Source: Dioscorea cayenensis subsp. rotundata (taxonomy: Eukaryota; Streptophyta; Magnoliopsida; Dioscoreales; Dioscoreaceae). Taken from it: a stretch of DNA of 64,000 bases. Below, piece after piece: positions 56,950 through 64,000 of the stretch. How positions within the stretch are numbered: the first letter of the stretch is position 1; each line of letters starts with the position of its first letter. The notes under the pieces were generated by a model. That model searched no databases. It had not been told where the DNA came from and saw only the letters and a program-made list of their open reading frames with translations. The translations under genes and the position numbers were made by a program. The stretch lies in the NCBI RefSeq assembly GCF_009730915.1, contig NC_052472.1, forward strand, positions 18,134,382 to 18,198,381. The letters are read 5' to 3'.

Positions 56950-57165
56950 GAATGAGATTCAAAAACTATTTGGTAACTTTCCACTGATCATATTATATAA
57001 CAAATTTAAAACTGAAGATGAAAGAGATCCCCCATAGAATTTGGTATCTAAATTGATCCTATTATTTGAAAAATATAAAAACTGACTGTAAGCAAGGTTC
57101 CCTGAAGAATTTTGGTATTTTTCCAAGGATCATATTGATAAATTCAGTTTGCTTATAATGTTAAA
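56950..57165 (-). pseudogene. Degenerate LRR fragment of an RLP
   Basis: Minus-strand readings in alternating frames give LNLSINMILGKIP, a frame break, and LNLLYNMISGKLPNSF, both fitting the plant LRR pattern seen in RLP1 (such as LDLSQNAISGKL). The plus strand at 56,969-57,000 lines up with the RLP1 region near 11,010-11,045. The next 700 bases may hold further decayed repeats (ANVINLDIKY near 57,810), but this is weak. Probably the eroded remains of a fourth RLP unit. Confidence 0.6.
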
Positions 57166-57847
57166 TTGTGATGTTCCTCATTAGATGCATATGCAAAGCT
57201 CTTGTTGATGCGGAACTCTAATTGAAGAAGGTATTTATGGATGCAGATTAAAAATGCCTACATTAGAATCAAACCTCTTAGTTCCTGTTACAGCATCTGT
57301 TGTACCCTCTGCATTTAAAAATATTCATACATAGTCCATCATTCATTCTGATAAGTTTAAACTATAAATCTTATGGCCTTCGTATATAAACTGGTGTTTT
57401 GATGGAATGTTTAAAATTTTGGCTACATCAATAGATCAACTTATGATGATAAAGCTATTTTCTCTAAAGTTTTCTGTTAATGTTAAACATCAAAGTTTGG
57501 TAGTTTATAGGGGCATACAATCAAGTACTATCTTCTGGAAGTATAATTTAGAAAACCAATTCTATAAAAGGTACATGCAAATTTCTGCTAAAAGAATTAT
57601 TTATGCAAACAAAAGGTGGACTTGACATAAAGGTCTCTGCCAAAGTTAATGGTTGTGAATGCCTTACTTTTTTTAGTTTACTGGTTGGCAGTTAAAATGA
57701 AACAACCCTATTAAATCTTGAAAAGAAGGTGATAGATGTTCTCCATGTAGAATACTGAAAATTCTCATAGGATTTATTTGCCAATATTTTATATCTAAAT
57801 TTATAACATTGGCTAAAGTTTTCCGTTCAATGTTGCCTCCTGGATAT
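57166..57847. other. Unassigned AT-rich DNA, possible further LRR traces
   Basis: No confident gene. The minus strand at about 57,700-57,848 reads SYPGGNIERKTLANVINLD, faintly LRR-like. Confidence 0.3.
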
Positions 57848-57852
57848 GAAAA

Positions 57853-58002
57853 TGTTAGAGAGTGAGAGGAAGAGAGAAATGCTTGAACCATTGATCTCAA
57901 TGGACAAGCTCATGTATAAATAGATGATGAAGTGTACAGGTACGTATAGTGTACAAGGTCTATACTCAGGATATACATACACATATATACATGTATCTAA
58001 CA
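57853..58002 (-). repeat. Short 3' LTR of the second copia element
   Basis: 150 bp with TGTTAGATAC...TCTCTAACA on the minus strand, giving a 7-base terminal inverted repeat (TGTTAGA/TCTAACA). No second copy is visible in the window, so the length is inferred from the ends and the polypurine tract only. Confidence 0.7.
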
Positions 58003-58012
58003 CCTCTCCTCA
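58003..58012 (-). promoter_or_regulatory. Polypurine tract of the second copia element
   Basis: On the minus strand TGAGGAGAGG lies directly before the LTR start TGTTAG. Confidence 0.75.
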
Positions 58013-58079
58013 AACTCAAGGCCGGATCATACGTGCGGGTTTGGATAACATCGAAAAGATCTTCGATCGCTGAGTCGCG

Positions 58080-60112
58080 CTTTGGTGAAGAAGTCAGCTA
58101 CACGAACCTACGTGGGAAGGTAATGAAGAGACAACATGTCGAGAGCGAACATGACATCGAGTGAAATGGGCATCCACTCCAATGTGTTTGGTCGAGCTCA
58201 TGCTTGACCGGGTCGTGACTGATCTGAAGGGCCCCGGTGCTATCACGGTGAAGAGGAATAGGGGAGTCGCGGTATCCCAAAGTCTCGTGGGATCGAGCGA
58301 AGCCAAAGCACCTCTGAGCAGTAGAAGCTAAAGCCACGAACCTCGACCTCGACCTTTGGACTTGGCTCTTTGTATCTTGTTTCTTAGTCTTCAAACAATG
58401 AGAGAAGATCCAAGAAAGATACGGTAACGCGATGAGAAAGCGATCATCGGGGAACTAGCCCTAAGTAGCATCGAGAATAGGCACGTGGTGAAGAGTGGAA
58501 TGAGCGTGAATAGAGCGGACCCACGAGATGCGGTACCACGAAGATAGCGAGTACTCGGGAGAAGATGTGCATAATGAGCAGTAGAGGCTGCAACAAAGCC
58601 CGACTCGAATATGGACTGCATGAGAAATGTCGGGGACGGGTGGCGACCAAGTAAACCAAGGCGCCAACAAGATGTCGATATCGAGAGGGATCGAGGGTAA
58701 AGGAGTCCCATCAGAGCTCGGGCGCAAGTGAAGCTCCATGGGTGTATGCACGGTCGCAGTATCGAGTCAAGCCGGAGGCGAGCAAGAAGGTCAAGAGTAT
58801 ATGTCTCTTTGAGTAAAAGCGGTAGCCATCGAGTCGAGAAGTGATCTCAATACCCAAGAAGTAAAGCGGACCCAAATCGGTCATCAAGAATGTCTCACGA
58901 GTTTACGCTTCACAAAGGCAATGTGAGCGGGATCATCTCGAGTAAGAATCATGTCATCCACATAGAGGAGAAGAATAGTGCGACGCGATGTGAGGAATGA
59001 ACAAAGGCTGCCGAATCATGGATGCTCGAAGTGAAACCGGTAGCCTCAATAACGATCTTGAATCGCTCAAACCGAGGGCCCGTGGAGCTGTTTAAGACCA
59101 TAAAAAAGCACCGGCGAAGTCGACAAACAGTCCCTGGAGGCACCCGAAGACCAGGAGGAGGAGTCATATAAACTTCCTCCTTTAAGTCACCATGAAGAAA
59201 AGCATTCTTCACATCAGGCGATGTGAGGTCCACTCTCTGAGCGACCGCTACTGACAATCAACGTACGTCTGGGTATGCATGTGAGACTACGAGGGCAAAG
59301 GTCTCCTCATAGTCACGACCATGCTCCTGCTGGAAACCCACGAGCAACCAAAGCGCGCCTTATAGCGCTCGGAGACCCATCGAGCGAGTCTTCACCACGT
59401 AAATCCGGGGCGTGTAATCGGAGTAGCATGAGAAGGAAGGGAACTAAATCCCAAGTATGAGTGCGAGACAATGCATCAAGCTCCTCGGCCGTGGCGATAC
59501 ATACCTTGCAGTGGTATCCCGCCTCTCCGTAGGTACCTGGCTCATGGACATCTGAAACACTAGTACTAGCAGTAGCATAACGGTTAGGAGGATGTAAAGT
59601 GGATCGATCACGTAGAATGTAAGTGTGAGGGTACCTCGGGATCGGGATCACCGATAGAAGGAGTGTCGAGAGAGGACCATGCCGGAGGTAGAAGATGCTG
59701 CGGGTTCCCAGAGCGATGATAAGTATAACGATATGGGTGGATAAAACCGGAAGGAGTAAGGAGGAATCGACAGATAAGGAAGGGGATGGAATAGGAGATG
59801 AATGAGAGAGAAGCTCGGAGAAGGAGGACGTGGTAGAGAAAGAGTGGAAGTCGTGAGGGCTATCCTCGGTGGATGAGAGAGGAAAAGGAAGGAAAGGAGC
59901 GATGGGAGATGAGAGATGTAGTAGAAGGGAAGCATAAAAAGGAGTGGTCTCATCAAATGTGACATCTCTAGAGAGATGCTGAAAGCGACAGTGGCTAGGT
60001 CATGCTGCACGATAACCTTTGTGTTCGAGACTATACGCGAAAAACACAAAGAACCGACTCGGGTGGTGAGTTTTGTCCGCCCCGAGGTGAGAGTAAGACA
60101 AAGCAGCGACAA
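58080..60112 (-). pseudogene. Copia pol relic: integrase end, reverse transcriptase, RNase H
   Basis: Recognisable pieces in order on the minus strand: RTKLTTRVG with a broken FLGYS motif (about 60,080-60,000); SDVHEPGTYGEAGYHCK (59,560); ALSRTHTWDLV (59,470); PDVKNAFLHGDLKEEVYM (59,220-59,165), the reverse transcriptase core; TSSIHDSAAFVHSSHR (59,020); a frame-shifted YVDDM (58,960); HTPMELHLRPSSDGTP (58,750-58,700); RYLRGTASRG (58,545); FLGSSLIV (58,410); KTKKQDT (58,395); and LHRDSTGALQISHDPVKHEL (58,270-58,200) of RNase H. At least a dozen frame changes are present, so it is dead. Confidence 0.85.
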
Positions 60113-60337
60113 CCAAAAGCACGAAGGTGATCATAGCGAGGGGAGTTCCATGTAGACTCACGGGACTACTGAACCTTCGAAGATGTGATGATGGTTGCTG
60201 ATTAATAAGGTAGACTGCGCGGTGAATAGCATCAGCCCGTAGTGAGGGAGGAGAGATGAACCAAGCGGAAGAAACTCGGTATCTCTAAATATTGAAGTGC
60301 TTGCCTTTCAGCGACCCCATAGCAATACAGCCAACTG

Positions 60338-61337
60338 NNNNNNNNNNNNNNNNNNNNNNNNNNNNNNNNNNNNNNNNNNNNNNNNNNNNNNNNNNNNNNN
60401 NNNNNNNNNNNNNNNNNNNNNNNNNNNNNNNNNNNNNNNNNNNNNNNNNNNNNNNNNNNNNNNNNNNNNNNNNNNNNNNNNNNNNNNNNNNNNNNNNNNN
60501 NNNNNNNNNNNNNNNNNNNNNNNNNNNNNNNNNNNNNNNNNNNNNNNNNNNNNNNNNNNNNNNNNNNNNNNNNNNNNNNNNNNNNNNNNNNNNNNNNNNN
60601 NNNNNNNNNNNNNNNNNNNNNNNNNNNNNNNNNNNNNNNNNNNNNNNNNNNNNNNNNNNNNNNNNNNNNNNNNNNNNNNNNNNNNNNNNNNNNNNNNNNN
60701 NNNNNNNNNNNNNNNNNNNNNNNNNNNNNNNNNNNNNNNNNNNNNNNNNNNNNNNNNNNNNNNNNNNNNNNNNNNNNNNNNNNNNNNNNNNNNNNNNNNN
60801 NNNNNNNNNNNNNNNNNNNNNNNNNNNNNNNNNNNNNNNNNNNNNNNNNNNNNNNNNNNNNNNNNNNNNNNNNNNNNNNNNNNNNNNNNNNNNNNNNNNN
60901 NNNNNNNNNNNNNNNNNNNNNNNNNNNNNNNNNNNNNNNNNNNNNNNNNNNNNNNNNNNNNNNNNNNNNNNNNNNNNNNNNNNNNNNNNNNNNNNNNNNN
61001 NNNNNNNNNNNNNNNNNNNNNNNNNNNNNNNNNNNNNNNNNNNNNNNNNNNNNNNNNNNNNNNNNNNNNNNNNNNNNNNNNNNNNNNNNNNNNNNNNNNN
61101 NNNNNNNNNNNNNNNNNNNNNNNNNNNNNNNNNNNNNNNNNNNNNNNNNNNNNNNNNNNNNNNNNNNNNNNNNNNNNNNNNNNNNNNNNNNNNNNNNNNN
61201 NNNNNNNNNNNNNNNNNNNNNNNNNNNNNNNNNNNNNNNNNNNNNNNNNNNNNNNNNNNNNNNNNNNNNNNNNNNNNNNNNNNNNNNNNNNNNNNNNNNN
61301 NNNNNNNNNNNNNNNNNNNNNNNNNNNNNNNNNNNNN
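60338..61337. other. Assembly gap of 1,000 N
   Basis: Exactly 1,000 undetermined bases, which looks like a placeholder size. The sequence to the left is copia and that to the right is unrelated, so the two sides need not be adjacent in the genome at this distance. Open frames reported across it are artefacts. Confidence 0.99.
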
Positions 61338-64000
61338 CAAATGGGTTTATCATATGATTTCGTGTAATATTTATAATGACATTTCCGCTTCGCTTGGATA
61401 TGGTTGCGCTTTTACAAACGAAGGTCGACGTTAAGAAATGAGATGTTGGCGCTTTAACATTTGTTGTCTCTGCTTGCTATTCTCGCCTCTAACAAAACGG
61501 GTCTCTGCTTAACATTTTATATCTCTCGTTAATAACCGAGCCACCGCTTAAAACCTTATATTTCCGCTTTAAACTTTTCGTCACACATCGCAGCAGTTTC
61601 AGTGATTGGCAAGGGCTCAACCTAGTTACACGGGCGCGGCATATTTCGACACCTGCCAGGAGACCTTAGCCGCACCGAAAGTTACCACGACGACATCGGG
61701 AGATATATCGAGCGACACCGTCATAATGCGCTCACGAAATGCCGAAAGCCATATAACCAAGAGAGGGCCCTTTCTTTGATTCTTCTGCGTCAGGTACGCA
61801 TGGTCGCACTACAATAACCAGGATCTGTGGAAAGCTCTCGCCGAGCCTCAGCACCTCAAGACGCCGCCCTCGCTTCGTCTCGCGTACATGGACGGGCGAC
61901 GCAGCCGTCTTCGTAAGAAGAAAAACTGTGTCGGCCGGCTCAAGGCTCTGCAGATTCATCGTGCAGCACCCACGAGAGACACGCCGTAGTAGACTCATCA
62001 AGAGCACCCCGCGCAACTTGTCTCGACGCCGCAGAGGTATAGACGACACTTTGACAAACTCCGATCGGCGCACCTCACGCATAGCCCTTCTTCCCAAAAT
62101 ACATCATTCCTCTGCCTCAATCGGATCGCTGATTACGCCGACGATCTCGCCACACGGGCGCGACACGCGACGTGGGCGCAGGCGACGACAAGTCGCTTTA
62201 AGCGGAGGATATTCCGCAGCGATCAAGTAGGAGCGCAAGATAGATGCGCGTGAAGAAGTTACTCAAACATGGTGGCACATTAAGGCGCTTTCACACGCTT
62301 AACGCGGGTTTTCACGAGATCACGACCCAGACCTGAAGAAAGTCCATTTCGCAAGAAGATCCCAAGGATTGCCACGGCTGACTAAGCGAATACTATCACC
62401 CGGAAGTGTCACCTGATGAGAAACGAGCTTGTCATCGCCTTCTCGGCTGGAAAAGAGGTAATAAATCGCTGGTACAGCCTGTCTAACATAAGTCTTTAAT
62501 GCTAAACATTTTATTTAGCTTAACTCCTTAGTGATGCACCGCTTAGTCTTATTATTCATAACCGCTTAAACATTTTGTCTCCGCTTAATTATATTCTACA
62601 ACGCTTAAATATATAGTTTTTATAGTGCACCACGATCTCGCTCTGAAAATTGTTTGGTTTACATATGTTAGTTTTCGAAATGTTCCGCTAACGTCGAAGA
62701 AGAAACATTTGTTGGCGCTTAACCTACGGGATGGATGCCATCCCGCTCTCAACCACTTGCTCGGGCGTGTGACGAGAGGGCAGCTTCTATCGTGCCAGCT
62801 ACTGGACGCCGCTTCCTCCACTTCCACCCCACCACGCCAGACAAGATTCATCGACGCCCAGAAGCCCTCCCCTACTCCCGCAGATTGCAACAACCCCTAC
62901 CACGACAACGACAACTCGACCATGGCGACACCTCCGACCGCTGCACTCTAATTCCGAACATTGGGCGAAGATGTCACCGAACCTTATGTGCGTGCACGCG
63001 ATATTGACAGATCGAAGTTTCGGCTTGTCGCCGTGGAGGCGCCGAAGGACGTTTCACAAATCGGCCGCGCGATCCTCGAAAGAACCGGCACCCGGACGGG
63101 TAACGAGGCGTCGGAATTCCGACGACGTACGACATCATCGGGAAGGTCATTCCGCGGCTACATTCAAGAGACTACGAGAGGGAGAACAACATCGCTTCTG
63201 CTCCACCGCCGGCCGACGATGAAACAATAGCAACACCATCGGCGGCGCTACGTCACATCGAGTCTCGCTGCCGCTGATGACATGGCTACGACGCGGAGGA
63301 CATCGTAGACGATGTGGTCGCTGACATGGCGAGAAGGTCATTGACTCCTTTCTCGATGAAATCGCCGACCGGAACCGCCGTCAGATCATGTGATCAAAAG
63401 ATGGACACAATCCTCAAGGTCAAGAACAAGTTAAGGGCGTGTTCCCAAACGATGCCGTAGTCACGGGCCACTGGGCCGAGAAGATCGCTTCGACCACTGC
63501 TGCGCGCTGCGGGCCGACGAGATGTCACAAGCGTGATGACAATCCTACCCACAACAAGAACCATGCAAGGAAGTGTCTCATGGCTGATGCCGCTCGCTCG
63601 CCCTCAGATCAAGCGTTTTACACAATCCCACAACAAGAACACAACAATGTAAGCGACGTGTTCGAAGCTGAGCCGCCGCTTATCGCCCCCGCATCGAAGG
63701 AAGATGTCATGAAGACCCCGACCGATATGCATCAGGAGATGATCAAGGCAATCAAAAATCGACTGCATCTACGAAAAGCTTTTTATTCAAGAAGAAGAAA
63801 TGGGCTCAGCTCGAGTCGTTTTATCAAACACGCAGCAGGAGTCGATGAGGATCTTCCTCAACCGCCGCATGGACTCGTAAGTGTAACGCTTTTTATGATA
63901 TTGTTTAAAGAGTTTCATAGTGTTTAACTATTACCTAATAGTGTTTAATACCATTATGCTTATCAATTAAGTTTTCGCCACCGCTTAATCTATATATAAT
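61338..64000. other. GC-richer DNA with recurring CGCTTAA motifs, no identified gene
   Basis: Different in composition from the rest: blocks of GC-rich sequence (about 61,590-62,260, 62,730-63,860) alternate with AT-rich blocks that repeat (C)CGCTTAA-type words (61,500-61,590, 62,510-62,620, 63,870-63,990). Many short open frames exist on both strands (for example 63,439-63,927 plus and 62,097-61,732 minus), but none has a motif I can assign with confidence. It could be a decayed transposon or gene. A possible GYDAEDIVDD segment on the plus strand near 63,280 is noted in Part 2. Confidence 0.5.

Larger units (their letters stand above)
57853..60337 (-). mobile_element. Decayed Ty1-copia element, cut by the assembly gap
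   Basis: The minus-strand 3' half of a copia element. The 3' LTR is 57,853-58,002, and the polypurine tract is next to it. Reading leftward from the gap: an integrase end with chromodomain-free FLGYS-like region (about 60,080-59,930), a Pro/Ser linker, reverse transcriptase (59,650-58,800) and RNase H (58,600-58,080). Many small deletions break the frames. The 5' LTR is not visible and would lie in or beyond the gap. Confidence 0.85.

Noticed and set aside
60232..61434. Long open frames across the N stretch on both strands
   Set aside because: They are produced by undetermined bases and carry no sequence information.
61732..62097. Minus-strand Arg-rich frame of 121 codons
   Set aside because: GC-rich composition opens frames on several strands here; no domain could be assigned.
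62961..63230. Plus-strand frame beginning MGEDVTEPYVRARDI
   Set aside because: No convincing family match, and overlapping frames of similar length exist.

Overview
The window is plant nuclear DNA. It is AT-rich, has introns and poly(A) signals, and carries full-length LRR receptor-like protein (RLP) genes among L1-type LINEs, Ty1-copia elements, a SINE and a TIR transposon. It reads as an angiosperm disease-resistance-type cluster that retrotransposons have expanded and broken. A monocot is plausible from the LINE ORF1 types, but the sequence does not prove it. I found no bacterial genes, CRISPR arrays, rRNA genes or convincing tRNA genes.

The backbone is an ancient local duplication. Unit 1 (about 170-13,260) holds a relic of an LRR receptor kinase on the plus strand, then a tail-to-tail RLP gene on the minus strand (RLP1, 8,933-12,337). 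Unit 2 (about 41,590-49,250) repeats the layout, with a kinase relic at 41,590-42,246 and RLP2 at 43,764-47,164. Unit 3 (about 50,206-51,830) keeps only the RLP upstream and 3' flanks and has lost the coding part. A second duplicated segment links 31,490-32,420 plus 38,478-38,660 with 54,410-55,440. A degenerate LRR fragment lies at about 56,950-57,165. Each RLP is readable end to end except for one lesion: RLP1 has an in-frame TAA and RLP2 has a one-base deletion. Both would otherwise encode about 1,130 residues with signal peptide, LRRNT, many LRRs, an acidic juxtamembrane region, a Gly-rich transmembrane helix and a short tail.

Large retroelements sit on this backbone. Two LINE families alternate. 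Family A has ORF1 with a DUF4283-like domain then one zinc knuckle, and ORF2 with endonuclease, RT, zf-RVT and an RNase H-like domain; copies are at 761-6,889 (minus), 32,435-38,463 (plus) and a 3' fragment at about 55,615-56,730 (minus). Family B has ORF1 with two zinc knuckles first and ORF2 without RNase H; copies are at about 13,364-22,579 and 24,753-31,403 (both plus), plus two very short 3' tails near 50.0 and 51.0 kb. Clear or probable target-site duplications (TSDs) bracket most of them, and paralogous empty sites in the other duplicated units confirm several. A small copia element with 330-bp LTRs (14,038-16,530) sits inside ORF1 of the first family B LINE.

The right part holds a tRNA-like SINE (52,259-52,500), AT-rich unassigned DNA, a decayed minus-strand copia element (57,853 to the gap), a 1,000-N assembly gap (60,338-61,337) and a GC-richer stretch with recurring CGCTTAA-type motifs and no gene I can name. 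Between the LINEs, two terminal exons of a DDX6/DHH1-type DEAD-box helicase survive at 39,410-39,653.

No single new system stands out. The most notable observations are the duplicated kinase-RLP unit with one lesion per RLP, the family A RNase H domain that lacks two of its four catalytic acids in all three copies, the copia element with an in-frame pol deletion, and the layered insertions between units 2 and 3.
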